Source: UBA685 sp049890215 (GTDB lineage: Bacteria; Pseudomonadota; Alphaproteobacteria; Puniceispirillales; Puniceispirillaceae). From it: a stretch of 64,000 bases of DNA. The stretch is from the NCBI GenBank assembly GCA_049890215.1, contig JBMHBX010000067.1, forward strand, positions 1 through 64,000. The letters are read 5' to 3'. The position numbers and the translations under genes were made by a program. Position 1 is the stretch's first letter. Each line of letters opens with the position of its first letter. The notes beneath the pieces are model-generated. The model was given only the letters and a program-made list of their open reading frames with translations, had not been told where the DNA came from and did not search any database. Below are positions 46,192 through 55,293 of this stretch, piece after piece.

Positions 46192-47675
46192 GCACCCCCC
46201 TTTGCCGGCAAAAAGGCAAGGGCTGCGCGCGCTACCGCCGCATCATCAAAAGGAAGCGTCTCATGACCTACGGTTTGTGTGGTCTCATGCCCTTTACCGG
46301 CAATCAAAAGACAATCACCTTCTTTTAAGGAATCAATGGCCACTTGGATAGCAGCTTTACGATTAGCGATTTCTGTGAATTTTTCCGGTTTGTCTGCCAT
46401 GATGGCAGCGCGGATAGCGGCCGGATCTTCACTTCGCGGATTATCATCAGTGATATAAATATGATCAGCAAATGCAAGCGCCTGTGCGCCCATCATCTCT
46501 CTTTTTCCGGCATCTCTGTCACCGCCGCAACCAAACAGGACATGTAAATCACCTGTTGTCTCTTCGCGCAATAATCGCAAAGCATTGGCAAGCGCATCAG
46601 GCGTATGGGCATAATCAACCAGAATACGGGCGTTTAACGGGTGGCCATGAACAGGCTGCATGCGCCCTGCAATGGGCTGTAAATGCGGCAGAGCGCCAAG
46701 AGCATCATGAAGTGACAGGCCCGACAAATGCGCAAGCAAAGCGGCCAATATTGCATTCTCAGCCTGAAAACGCCCCATCAAAGCAATCGGGTATTGATAG
46801 GATTTGCCGTCATAAATAATATGTGAATCAAAGCCATAATCTCTTGGCTTGAGGTCTTTTATCTGCAGATCTGCCCCATCAGAGGCACCGATGGTTTTGA
46901 TCACAAGAGGCCTGTCTTTGATAGCCTTTGTGATTTTTTTACCATAAGGGTCATCATGATTAATCACGGCCGCACCACCATCTGGCAGAAGGTGGGTAAA
47001 CAGGCGCAATTTTGCCTTAAAATACTGGTCCATTGTGCCATGGTAATCAAGATGATCCCGGCTCAGATTGGTAAAGCCCGCAACATGTATCGGCAAAGGG
47101 GCAAGCCTGTCTTGCGCTATGCCATGAGATGAGGCCTCTAGTGCAATGCAACGCACCGACTGGCGTGCCAGCTCATCTATGACACGGAACAAATCTTCAG
47201 CGCCGGGCGTGGTAAGCCCTGATGTGGCAAGATGCGGTGTATCAAGGCTTTGTCCTGATTGTGCTGTTTTTGCGCCTAATGTGCCGATAGAAGCGGCCGG
47301 CCAGGTAGCTCTTTGCCATATTTGTCTGACAAATTCTGCCACAGATGTTTTGCCATTTGTGCCGGTGATGGCAATCTGGATGGCAGGGCGTTTTGGCCAG
47401 AACCTGGCACAGGCAAAAGCATAATCATAACGCAGTTGTGGCGAACACAGATAAGGCACAGATAAGCCATCTAACGCAGCCTCGCCGATGATAGCACAGG
47501 CGCCATTATCAATCGCCGCCTGAATATAATCATGCCCGTCATGATCATGACCTTTGATGGCAACAAATACCATGCCGGGGCGAATGCGCCGTGAATCAGC
47601 GCTAATGCCTGTAACCCCAACAGACGCCTCAGGCTCATTCATCATGATGTCAGGGAACAGATTACAAAGCTTCAC
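46188..47675 (-). CDS. murE: UDP-MurNAc-tripeptide synthetase MurE (meso-diaminopimelate type)
   Basis: MurE adds the third residue of the stem peptide. The motif DDNPRSEDP contains DNPR, the marker for meso-diaminopimelate rather than lysine. The ATP loop AITGTNGKTSVAEFV, the UDP-site GMVFVAIKGHDHDGHDY and NLSRDHLDYHGTMDQY are clear. At 495 aa it is typical. It overlaps ftsI by 14 bases. Confidence 0.97.
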   Translation of the reverse strand: MKLCNLFPDIMMNEPEASVGVTGISADSRRIRPGMVFVAIKGHDHDGHDYIQAAIDNGACAIIGEAALDGLSVPYLCSPQLRYDYAFACARFWPKRPAIQIAITGTNGKTSVAEFVRQIWQRATWPAASIGTLGAKTAQSGQSLDTPHLATSGLTTPGAEDLFRVIDELARQSVRCIALEASSHGIAQDRLAPLPIHVAGFTNLSRDHLDYHGTMDQYFKAKLRLFTHLLPDGGAAVINHDDPYGKKITKAIKDRPLVIKTIGASDGADLQIKDLKPRDYGFDSHIIYDGKSYQYPIALMGRFQAENAILAALLAHLSGLSLHDALGALPHLQPIAGRMQPVHGHPLNARILVDYAHTPDALANALRLLREETTGDLHVLFGCGGDRDAGKREMMGAQALAFADHIYITDDNPRSEDPAAIRAAIMADKPEKFTEIANRKAAIQVAIDSLKEGDCLLIAGKGHETTQTVGHETLPFDDAAVARAALAFLPAKGGA

Positions 47676-49362
47676 TGCCTACCTCCTCTTTGCCAATCCG
47701 AATATTTGGCACAAGATTCTGGCGAATTTCTGGCGCTGTTTCATCAACAGGCAAGACACCAAGCTTTGGGGCGATTTGTTCAACAATTTGTTTGACCGCA
47801 GGCGCTGCCACCCAGCCCGCTGTGGCATAATTATGAGAGAATTTTTGTCCCTTTGGCTCATCCACCATGACAAAAATCAGATAGGCCGGATCATGGGCAG
47901 GGAAGGTGCCAACAAACGAGACCATATTTTTCTTTTTGTTATAGCGGCCATTTTCCACTTTTTCCGCAGTCCCTGTTTTGCCGCCGACAAGATAGCCGGG
48001 CGCTTCGGCAAAATTACCTGTGCCAGCTTTATGAGAGACCACAAGGCGCATCATGCTTCTCACAGCTTTGACATGTTCTTCTGAAAAGATACGTTCTTTC
48101 ATAATAGGGTCTTGCGGATTGCGTTTCAGCAAAGTTGGCTGACGGTAAATGCCGTCACCTGATGCTGCCGCGATGGCAGCAGAGGCATGGACAGGCGTTA
48201 CCGAAATGCCATGACCAAATGATATCGTCATAGATTGCACACGTTCCCAATAGCGCGGTGGCAGGGGATTTGATACTTCGGGAAGTTCCAAAGACAGCCT
48301 GTCAAGAAGGCCAAGGCGCCTCATATAAGCTTTTTGGGTCTCTCCGCCAATGGCATCAGCTATGCGCGCAGATCCGATATTTGATGAATAAACCAATATT
48401 TCTGACAAGCTCAAATCACGCTTCATCATATGGAAATCAGCAATGCGATGACCGCCAATAAATAGCGGCTTTGAGACCTGATAATGTTGGCCCATTCTGG
48501 CCGCGCCTGATTCAAGTGCGATGGCGGTATTCAGCACCTTGAAAATGGAGCCCATTTCAAAAACACCTTTGGTGGCTCTGTTGAAGCGGGCATCATCAAC
48601 CGCAGCGCCAAAATGATTTGGGTTGAAATCTGGCAATGAGGTCAGGCCAAGCAATTCACCAGTCTTCATATCAAGAACCAAACCGGCGCCGCCTATGGCC
48701 TCAAAGGCGGTGATTTGTTTTTGGATTTCTGCGCGCAATATGGCCTGCACACCAACATCAATGGATAAAGCCACAGGCTTGCCTTCTTTGAGGCTTGCAT
48801 CAAATTGTTTTTCAATGCCTGCCAGACCATTGCCGTCAATATCCACTGTGCCAAGGATATGGGCGGCTTCATTGCCATGCGGATATAGCCTTGTTTTGGT
48901 GGGCGTCATGGCAATGCCAGGCAGGCCAAGGCGCATGATCTGTTTTTGCCTGTGATGGGTCAGGCGTCTTTCAAGCTCTATATAGCGTGTCTTTTTGGCA
49001 AAATGGCTTAACAAGCGCTCTTCAGACCATTTCGGCAATAAAGGCGCCAGCTTTTCAGCTGTTTCAAACGGGTCCAGAATTAATTTGGGATCAGCATGCA
49101 AAATCATCACAGGCAAAGAGGTGGCAAGCACTTTGCCATGCCGGTCTGTGATGATACCGCGTTCAATGGCCGCTTTTTGCGGGCTTCTGAATTGTGAGCG
49201 TAAATCGGCATTTGTAGCAAGATAAAAGGCTTTTGCGCCAATGGTGCCAAAACATAAAAAGGCCAAAAATGACCCGAACCATAGCCGCCCGACCGCAATA
49301 CGCTTTGATTGCGCCGGTTGCGGCTTTGATGGCCAGATGATTTTACGCCATGATTGCGCCAT
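47662..49362 (-). CDS. ftsI: Division transpeptidase FtsI (PBP3)
   Basis: FtsI crosslinks septal peptidoglycan and is the beta-lactam target penicillin-binding protein 3. One N-terminal membrane segment (about 27-48) is followed by the PBP dimerisation domain and the transpeptidase domain. Active-site motifs are SIFK (the SxxK box), SSN and KTGTAEK. At 566 aa the length is usual. It follows ftsL by two bases. Confidence 0.96.
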   Translation of the reverse strand: MAQSWRKIIWPSKPQPAQSKRIAVGRLWFGSFLAFLCFGTIGAKAFYLATNADLRSQFRSPQKAAIERGIITDRHGKVLATSLPVMILHADPKLILDPFETAEKLAPLLPKWSEERLLSHFAKKTRYIELERRLTHHRQKQIMRLGLPGIAMTPTKTRLYPHGNEAAHILGTVDIDGNGLAGIEKQFDASLKEGKPVALSIDVGVQAILRAEIQKQITAFEAIGGAGLVLDMKTGELLGLTSLPDFNPNHFGAAVDDARFNRATKGVFEMGSIFKVLNTAIALESGAARMGQHYQVSKPLFIGGHRIADFHMMKRDLSLSEILVYSSNIGSARIADAIGGETQKAYMRRLGLLDRLSLELPEVSNPLPPRYWERVQSMTISFGHGISVTPVHASAAIAAASGDGIYRQPTLLKRNPQDPIMKERIFSEEHVKAVRSMMRLVVSHKAGTGNFAEAPGYLVGGKTGTAEKVENGRYNKKKNMVSFVGTFPAHDPAYLIFVMVDEPKGQKFSHNYATAGWVAAPAVKQIVEQIAPKLGVLPVDETAPEIRQNLVPNIRIGKEEVGSEAL

Positions 49363-49364
49363 TG

Positions 49365-49670
49365 TTAGTCACTTTGGTCTGTTGTTAATTCAAATGAGCC
49401 ATCACGAAACGGGATGGCCTCTAGCGGCAATACGCGATCGGTTGAAATAGGCTGAAGGGATAATAAATCCGAAGATAAGGTCAAAACGCGTTCCGGGCGC
49501 GAGAGATAAGACCATTCTGCATTCAAAATCGCAGCTTGTTGATTTTCATGTTTAATCTGGGCATCAAGGCGCGCTAGCTCATCGCGCCTGCTATCATACT
49601 CACTTGTTGTGATGTAAAGTGCAGAGCCTGAGATGACCAAGATAACAGCGATGAATAAAATGGTTCGCAT
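49365..49670 (-). CDS. ftsL: Cell division protein FtsL
   Basis: FtsL is a small bitopic protein of the FtsQLB complex. A membrane segment covers roughly residues 3-20 (TILFIAVILVISGSALYI) and a heptad-bearing coiled coil follows (RRDELARLDAQIKHENQQ). Sequence conservation is poor in this family, so the call depends mainly on size, topology and location between rsmH and ftsI. Confidence 0.88.
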   Translation of the reverse strand: MRTILFIAVILVISGSALYITTSEYDSRRDELARLDAQIKHENQQAAILNAEWSYLSRPERVLTLSSDLLSLQPISTDRVLPLEAIPFRDGSFELTTDQSD

Positions 49671-49681
49671 AGTGATACCTC

Positions 49682-50641
49682 CTATGTGACGTCATTTTCA
49701 GCCACACGTATTGCGGCGCGTAATTTGGCAGAGCGTGAGCGTGGATTAGAGTCAATTTCAGCCTCTGAAGGCAAAACAGGCTTGCGTGTCACAACAGAAA
49801 AATAAATCACCGCTGCCTCGGTTTCCGGCAAATGACGGGACGGGCGCGCAACCTTGCCGCTGCGGTTTGCAAAAAAGCGTTTCACAATCCTGTCTTCAAG
49901 AGAATGGAAGGTGACCACAACAAGCCGCCCTCCCGGTTTTAGCATCATCTGCGCTGCCTCAAGGGCGTCTTCGATTTCTGTGATTTCCTGATTGACATAA
50001 ATGCGCAACGCCTGAAAAGAACGTGTGGCAGAATCAGACTGCCCCGGTTTTGGGCGCGGCATAACAGAATGAATGATCTCTGCTAATTGCAGGGTTCTTG
50101 TGATGGGGCCATTGCTTCTTGCTTTGACAATCGCTCTTGCAATCCGCCGCGACGCACGCTCATCCCCATAATGATACAGAATATCGGCCAAATCAGATTC
50201 TGAGGCATGATTAACAACCTCAGCGGCATCTCTGCCATCCTGAGACATGCGCATATCAAGTGGCCCGTCTTTTTGGAACGAGAAACCGCGCTCTGGCTGG
50301 TCAAGCTGTGTTGAACATACGCCAAGATCAAAGACAATGCCATCAAGGCTCTGTTTTGCAGGCCTCTCACTATGGATTGCCTGCAACTCTGCCATTTGTG
50401 AAAAACGGCCATGGGCAAGCGTAAATCGCGGCGCGAAAGAACGCACTAATGACTGGCCGCGTGCAATCGCCTCCGGATCCTGATCAATGGCCATCAGATG
50501 GCAATTCGCAGCTGATAAAATCGCACGGCTATAGCCGCCATTGCCAAAAGTGGCGTCTATATAACGCCCGCCATCTGTTGGTGCGAGGGTGTCGATGACC
50601 TCATCAAGCATAACAGGTTGATGCAGGTTCGCCTGGCTCAT
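49682..50641 (-). CDS. rsmH: 16S rRNA (cytosine1402-N4)-methyltransferase RsmH (MraW)
   Basis: RsmH methylates C1402 in the decoding centre of 16S rRNA using S-adenosylmethionine. HQPVMLDEVIDTL starts the protein; SAM-binding YIDATFGNGGYSRAIL and the motif GIVFDLGVCSTQLDQPERGFSF are diagnostic. The C-terminal VVTFHSLEDRIVKRFF is also typical. At 319 aa it is normal. Its start shares one base with the mraZ stop. Confidence 0.97.
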   Translation of the reverse strand: MSQANLHQPVMLDEVIDTLAPTDGGRYIDATFGNGGYSRAILSAANCHLMAIDQDPEAIARGQSLVRSFAPRFTLAHGRFSQMAELQAIHSERPAKQSLDGIVFDLGVCSTQLDQPERGFSFQKDGPLDMRMSQDGRDAAEVVNHASESDLADILYHYGDERASRRIARAIVKARSNGPITRTLQLAEIIHSVMPRPKPGQSDSATRSFQALRIYVNQEITEIEDALEAAQMMLKPGGRLVVVTFHSLEDRIVKRFFANRSGKVARPSRHLPETEAAVIYFSVVTRKPVLPSEAEIDSNPRSRSAKLRAAIRVAENDVT

Positions 50642-51114
50642 TACGAGCCTCCGTCTGTTGATGTGGCCTTGTTATTTAAGGTTAATTTTGGAAGGCCGTT
50701 TGATTTTGCATTTGCCCTTGCTGCCTCTTCTCTTTTTCGGAAGACATCAGGGTGCCATATCTGAAAAGAGCGGCCAATGCCGGCAAATAAAGCTGTCTCG
50801 CCAAGCCCTGCAAAGGCAATAAAGTCAGCTGACAACATAATGCGACCTTCACTGTCAAGGCGCATTTCCTGTGCGCTTGATAACATGGTCGTCAAAGTCG
50901 CCACCTCTTCAGACAGGCTGTCCATGGTATCAATGGCATCTACAATTTGTGAAATCCTCTCAGGGCCGCACCCTTCAACACAAGGTAAGACCAGAGATTT
51001 ATATAAAAATAAAGCGGCGTGATTTGCTTCTAGGGTCGCACGAAACGGGGCAGGCACTGATATGCGCCCTTTGCGATCTATGCGATTTTCAAATGTGGAT
51101 AAAAATAAAGCCAC
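50641..51114 (-). CDS. mraZ: Transcriptional regulator MraZ
   Basis: MraZ is a DNA-binding protein of the AbrB-like fold that controls the dcw cluster by binding repeats in its own promoter. Two copies of the domain are visible: FENRIDRKGRISVPAPFRA and MRLDSEGRIMLSADFIAFA. I chose the GTG at 51114, eight bases after AGGG, because the protein then begins just before the first domain as in other MraZ proteins. A GTG at 51144 without a ribosome binding site is the alternative. Matching operator boxes lie upstream. Confidence 0.93.
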   Translation of the reverse strand: MALFLSTFENRIDRKGRISVPAPFRATLEANHAALFLYKSLVLPCVEGCGPERISQIVDAIDTMDSLSEEVATLTTMLSSAQEMRLDSEGRIMLSADFIAFAGLGETALFAGIGRSFQIWHPDVFRKREEAARANAKSNGLPKLTLNNKATSTDGGS

Positions 51115-51156
51115 ACCATTATCCCTATTTTGGTCTGCGATCACATCTGATTGGAT

Positions 51157-51173
51157 GCAATGGCTGACATTGC
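51157..51173 (-). other. Hairpin in the mraZ leader
   Basis: GCAATG and CATTGC around a 5-base loop, 43 bases before the chosen mraZ start. It might modulate translation; no known leader family is recognised. Confidence 0.35.
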
Positions 51174-51236
51174 TACATCACCCGATAAAATATCTAACAC
51201 ATTGATTTTTATATATTTATTCAAAAAATCTTAGGC

Positions 51237-51242
51237 ATTATA
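51237..51242 (-). promoter_or_regulatory. Minus-10 element of the dcw/mraZ promoter
   Basis: A perfect TATAAT on the minus strand preceded by GG. The minus-35 position, 17 bases upstream, has only GCAAAC, a poor match. The transcription start would be near 51230, giving a leader of about 115 bases. The weak minus-35 box fits a regulated promoter. Confidence 0.55.
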
Positions 51243-51282
51243 CCTTATGAAAAAAGGCGGTTTGCCCCTGTTAGTGTCATTT

Positions 51283-51328
51283 ATGGGTTCTTATGGGATA
51301 TCATGGGTAATATTGGTGGTCAATGGGA
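51283..51328 (-). promoter_or_regulatory. MraZ operator: 10-base-spaced ATGGG repeats
   Basis: On the plus strand ATGGG occurs at 51283, 51293, 51303 and 51323, with a degenerate TTGGT at 51313. The period is exactly 10 bases, one helical turn. MraZ is known in E. coli to bind TGGGN direct repeats separated by five bases in its own promoter. Here the boxes lie about 50-95 bases upstream of the predicted start of mraZ transcription. Confidence 0.8.
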
Positions 51329-51359
51329 AATGACTATTATGCCATGGAAAAATTGAGAA

Positions 51360-51398
51360 AAATCAATGCTTTATAAAGTATAATATTAGCATTGATTT
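51360..51398 (-). terminator. Inverted repeat, probable rnpB terminator
   Basis: A perfect 11-base stem AAATCAATGCT / AGCATTGATTT with a 17-base AT-rich loop, followed on the minus strand by a T-rich stretch. It is about 80 bases beyond the mature rnpB 3' end. The remaining sequence of this gap (51399-51479) is AT-rich with no gene that I can see. Confidence 0.45.
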
Positions 51399-51479
51399 GT
51401 AACCTCTTGCATTAGTTGAAAAAAACAAAAATTGTTCATGAAATGTTCTGAGTTATTGCGCAAAAACAGGGAAAGAAAG

Positions 51480-51865
<386 letters not shown>

Positions 51866-51872
51866 GTGGATT

Positions 51873-51901
51873 GTTATGGCCTGTGGCAATGATTAGGTCA
51901 A
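51873..51901 (-). promoter_or_regulatory. rnpB promoter
   Basis: On the minus strand TTGACC, 17 bases, then CATAAC. The predicted start falls at the first base of helix P1, which supports both the promoter and the RNA 5' end. It lies between the uup stop and rnpB. Confidence 0.7.
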
Positions 51902-51913
51902 GTCGTCAGCCTG

Positions 51914-53743
51914 TTACTCAGATTTCCCTGCCTCAATCTCTTCTTTTTTCATTTCAGCAGCAAGCCATGCCTCTTCTTTTTCAGATAGCAGCTTTTTGTC
52001 TGATTCAACCTCTGCCGCGCATGTCTGATAGGCTTGCGGGTCTGATTGGAAAAAATTCATATCAGCCAGTTGTATTTCTGCTTGCTTGATACGCTCTTCT
52101 ATTGCGGCAATTTCTTTGGGCAATGTCTCAAGCGCATGAACATCTTTGTAAGACAACCTGTCCGAACGTGGTGATTTTGGTTTCTCTTTGGCAGGGGCTT
52201 TCCTGGACTTTCCCTTTTGGTTGTCGCCCTGTTTTTGAGGTCCGCGCCGCGCCAGATAGTCATGATAGCCACCTGCATGAGGTATGATTTTGCCATACCC
52301 TTCAAACGCAAGAACTGAAGTGACAGTACGCTCCAGAAAATCTCTGTCATGGCTGACAATCATAATGGTGCCGTCATATTCAGCAACCACCTCTTGCAAC
52401 AGATCAATGGTCTCTATATCCAGATCATTTGTTGGCTCATCAAGCACAAGAAAATTATGAGGCTGGGCAAAAATTTTGGCAAGCAACAGGCGGTTTTGCT
52501 CGCCTCCTGATAAGGTTGATACTTTTTGAGTCATTTTATGGTCGTCAAACAGGAAATCACGCAAATAGCTTGTCACATGTTTTGTCTTACCTGCCACTTC
52601 CACAGTATCACCGCCATCAGGGCATAAAACACGCCATGGCGAGCTGTCTTGAGTCAAAGCCTCGCGCGATTGATCAAAATAGGCTGGCAACAGGCCAAAT
52701 CCTTGTTTTACATGGCCACCATCTGGTTTTGTTTCCTGCAATAGGGCGCGCACCAGAGATGATTTACCAACCCCGTTCGGGCCAATCACGCCAATGCGAT
52801 CGCCGCGTCTGATACGAGCATGAAAATGACTGACAAGCGGCCTTTGCCCTTGCGGTGTATCAACGCTTATTGTGACATCTTTGGCTTCCAGAACCACCTG
52901 ACCGCCGCCTTCTGCCGGTCCTGTCACCATTGACATGGATCTGGCAGCGATACCGCCTTGCCTTGCGCGTTCAACACGCAGATTGGCAAGTTCGCGAAGG
53001 CGGCCCTGATTGCGCTTTCGTCTGGCTGAAATGCCCTGATGAGACCATCTTGTTTCTTCTGCAATTTTCTTATCAAGTTTGGCAAGCCTGACAGCTTCTT
53101 CTTGTTCTATGCCTTCAGACCAGTCTTCAAATTCATCAAAAACACCTTGCCTTGTGCGTAATTTGCCTTGTGAGATCCAGATAATCCCATTACCAAGCGC
53201 CCGCAAAAACGCACGATCATGCGAGATAAGAACAAGCGCGCCCTGACGTTCTCTTAACAGGCCTTCCAGCCATTCAATCGTGGGAAGATCCAGATGGTTG
53301 GTTGGCTCATCAAGTAATAAGACTTCAGGATTTGTGACAAGCGCTTTGGCAAGAGAGGCGCGCCTTGCCTCACCCCCTGACAGCCCGTCTGTCAGGCGTG
53401 AGGGGTCCATGCCCATTTTTTGCAATAATGCCTCAGCTCTGTAAATTTCATGACTATCATCAAGCCCCTCTGCAACATAAGAGGCAAGCGTCATGACCCC
53501 CTTTATTTTTGGCGCTTGGGGCAGATAGGCAATATTGGTATGAGGCGAGACCCATCTTGTGCCCTCATCTGCTTCAGCCGTTCCTGTGATGAGCTTCATT
53601 AAAGTGGATTTGCCTGCCCCGTTTCGGCCAACCAATGCAAGCCTGTCACCGCTATGGATTGATAAATCAACATGCCGCAACAGCCATCTGTCACCCAGAT
53701 TGACGCCAACATCACTCAAAGTAAGCAAAGGGGGTGGTGCCAT
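51914..53743 (-). CDS. uup: ABC-F ATPase Uup
   Basis: Uup is a soluble ABC-F protein linked to ribosome function and to precise excision of transposons. Two ATPase domains are present: Walker A GRNGAGKST and GPNGVGKSS, each with LSGGE and LLLDEPTNHLD or LVLDEPTNDLD. The inter-domain linker carries RRKRNQGRLRELANLR. A basic stretch then a C-terminal coiled coil (from about ALETLPKEIAAIEERIKQAE) is the Uup hallmark separating it from EttA. At 609 aa the length fits. Confidence 0.93.
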   Translation of the reverse strand: MAPPPLLTLSDVGVNLGDRWLLRHVDLSIHSGDRLALVGRNGAGKSTLMKLITGTAEADEGTRWVSPHTNIAYLPQAPKIKGVMTLASYVAEGLDDSHEIYRAEALLQKMGMDPSRLTDGLSGGEARRASLAKALVTNPEVLLLDEPTNHLDLPTIEWLEGLLRERQGALVLISHDRAFLRALGNGIIWISQGKLRTRQGVFDEFEDWSEGIEQEEAVRLAKLDKKIAEETRWSHQGISARRKRNQGRLRELANLRVERARQGGIAARSMSMVTGPAEGGGQVVLEAKDVTISVDTPQGQRPLVSHFHARIRRGDRIGVIGPNGVGKSSLVRALLQETKPDGGHVKQGFGLLPAYFDQSREALTQDSSPWRVLCPDGGDTVEVAGKTKHVTSYLRDFLFDDHKMTQKVSTLSGGEQNRLLLAKIFAQPHNFLVLDEPTNDLDIETIDLLQEVVAEYDGTIMIVSHDRDFLERTVTSVLAFEGYGKIIPHAGGYHDYLARRGPQKQGDNQKGKSRKAPAKEKPKSPRSDRLSYKDVHALETLPKEIAAIEERIKQAEIQLADMNFFQSDPQAYQTCAAEVESDKKLLSEKEEAWLAAEMKKEEIEAGKSE

Positions 53744-53746
53744 TAT

Positions 53747-54475
53747 CTATCCTGTTTGTGCCTGAATTTGGCTGCGCATCAGCTCATAGGCTCTGTTAAT
53801 ACGTGCTAGCCTGTCTGTAGCAGACTCAATAAATTCTGACGGCATACCTTTGGCAATAAGCTGATCAGGGTGATGGTCTTTGACAAGCTGCATCCACGCT
53901 GCCCGCACCTCTGCCAGAGACGCATCCCGTTTTATGCCCAAAATTTGATGCGGCATGGCGTCATCATGGGCATAGATTTCTGTAAAACGTGCAAAGTCAG
54001 CCTCATCATATCCAAAAATAAGAGCGACTTCAGTTAAGTAATCCCATTCAGGCTCTGTGATATCACCATCTGCTTTGGCAATGCAGAACAGCAAATCAAG
54101 CAATTGTTCCAAAATGGCAGCGCGCTCACCAAATAAAGCAACTGTTTGTTTGGCATAGGCTTGGAACCCATCTTGTGTTTGTCTGGCTAAATCCCAGAAT
54201 TTTGCGACTTGTTTGATATCTTTTTCAGGAATATGAACACGCGCCCGAAATGCCTGAATTTCAGCTTTGGTCACCACGCCATCTGTTCGCGCCATTTTGG
54301 CAGATAAAGCTATTACAGCCACGGTAAAGGCCACATTGCGCGTTTGTTCAGGGGCGATCACCTGTTTCAGGCCACGTTCTGCGACATGGCCTGCTGCTGC
54401 GCCAAGCAAAGCGCCTATCGGGCCTCCCATCGCGAATCCCGCAGCGCCCCCTATGATGATTCCCCAAATTGTCAT
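53747..54475 (-). CDS. djlA: DnaJ-like membrane chaperone, DjlA family
   Basis: A glycine-rich hydrophobic N-terminus (IWGIIIGGAAGFAMGGPIGALLG) looks like the DjlA membrane segment. The middle (about 45-165) resembles a TerB-type helical domain, with DGVVTKAEIQAF and ADGDITEPEWDYL. The C-terminus is a J-domain with the HPD motif in VKDHHPDQLI, which stimulates DnaK. At 242 aa it is close to the family length. It is only three bases from the uup start, so the pair is likely co-transcribed. Confidence 0.88.
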   Translation of the reverse strand: MTIWGIIIGGAAGFAMGGPIGALLGAAAGHVAERGLKQVIAPEQTRNVAFTVAVIALSAKMARTDGVVTKAEIQAFRARVHIPEKDIKQVAKFWDLARQTQDGFQAYAKQTVALFGERAAILEQLLDLLFCIAKADGDITEPEWDYLTEVALIFGYDEADFARFTEIYAHDDAMPHQILGIKRDASLAEVRAAWMQLVKDHHPDQLIAKGMPSEFIESATDRLARINRAYELMRSQIQAQTG

Positions 54476-54613
54476 GCCTATATGTAGCCTTTCACCTCAT
54501 GATAAAGCAAGTTGCCTTCTGTGTGATATTTGTTATTTATGGCAGAATAATGATGGTCATCAGACAAGCTGGTGTGATGAAAACACTTAACAAAGCAACA
54601 GCAAGGACAGAGC

Positions 54614-54871
54614 ATGACTGAGCGCAAAGAGCCGGATGAGACTGACAAAGTATTATGTTTTGATTTTACCGGATTAAAATGCCCTTTGCCTGTACTAAAA
54701 GCGCGCAGGGCTTTATCAGATGCTCTACCGGGGGCGGTCATTGAAGTGGTCGCAGATGACCCCGCCGCCCCTTTGGATTTTGCGCATTTCTGCGAGACCG
54801 CAGGCCATAAGCTTTTGTCTGTCAAAGAGCAGGGACCACAATTTCATTTCAGGATTCAAAAGCAGGGTTAA
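54614..54871 (+). CDS. TusA-family sulfurtransferase-like protein
   Basis: An 85-residue protein with the family motif KCPLPVLKARRAL; the cysteine of CPxP is the sulfur-carrying residue in TusA. The start ATG has AAGGACAG upstream. Whether it serves tRNA thiolation (TusA) or another sulfur relay (YedF-like) cannot be told by sequence alone. The 3' end overlaps the convergent gene by 23 bases. Confidence 0.85.
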   Translation: MTERKEPDETDKVLCFDFTGLKCPLPVLKARRALSDALPGAVIEVVADDPAAPLDFAHFCETAGHKLLSVKEQGPQFHFRIQKQG

Positions 54872-55226
54872 TCGCCACTAGCAAAGCCTGATGGTGGCTT
54901 TTACGTGATAACTTGTCTGGCAGTGGATGACCGCCCGATAGCGCGTCAAAAAAGCCCGGGGCGGGGATGTTTGTAACTTTTGATACCACAAGCGCCGCTC
55001 TGACAGGCTGTTTGGCAGTGATGTCTTCTTTGATTAACGCTTCTAAAAATAATGTCAGCTTATGAATGCGATGCGGCGCCGGTATTCCGGCAGATAAGGC
55101 AAGCTCATGATAGGTGATAAGCTGTGCTGTCTGTGCCAACACTGCCAGACTCATGATAATTTTTGTTTGCCAGATTTCTCTATCTTGAGGTGTTTTTGTT
55201 GGCTTGTTTATGTTATGGGTGGTCAT
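54849..55226 (-). CDS. Unrecognised conserved-looking protein with a winged-helix-like segment
   Basis: A 125-residue cytoplasmic protein. The central segment TYHELALSAGIPAPHRIHKL looks like the start of a winged-helix unit such as that of alkyltransferase-like proteins, but the active-site PCHR motif of those is absent. A further pattern, ALVVSKVTNIPAPGFFDAL, recalls an uncharacterised alphaproteobacterial family that I cannot name. The ribosome binding site is weak, and the ATG at residue 25 is an alternative start. It overlaps the TusA-like gene tail-to-tail. Function is not assigned. Confidence 0.6.
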   Translation of the reverse strand: MTTHNINKPTKTPQDREIWQTKIIMSLAVLAQTAQLITYHELALSAGIPAPHRIHKLTLFLEALIKEDITAKQPVRAALVVSKVTNIPAPGFFDALSGGHPLPDKLSRKSHHQALLVAINPAFES

Positions 55227-55293
55227 ATTATTTTACAAGGGCATGAGGACGAGTTTGCCAATTGGCCTGTCTTATTTGTGTGACATTCATTAT

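Noticed and set aside
51360..51398. Reading the 11-base inverted repeat as a mobile element terminus
   Set aside because: No transposase, no target duplication; a terminator after rnpB explains it better.
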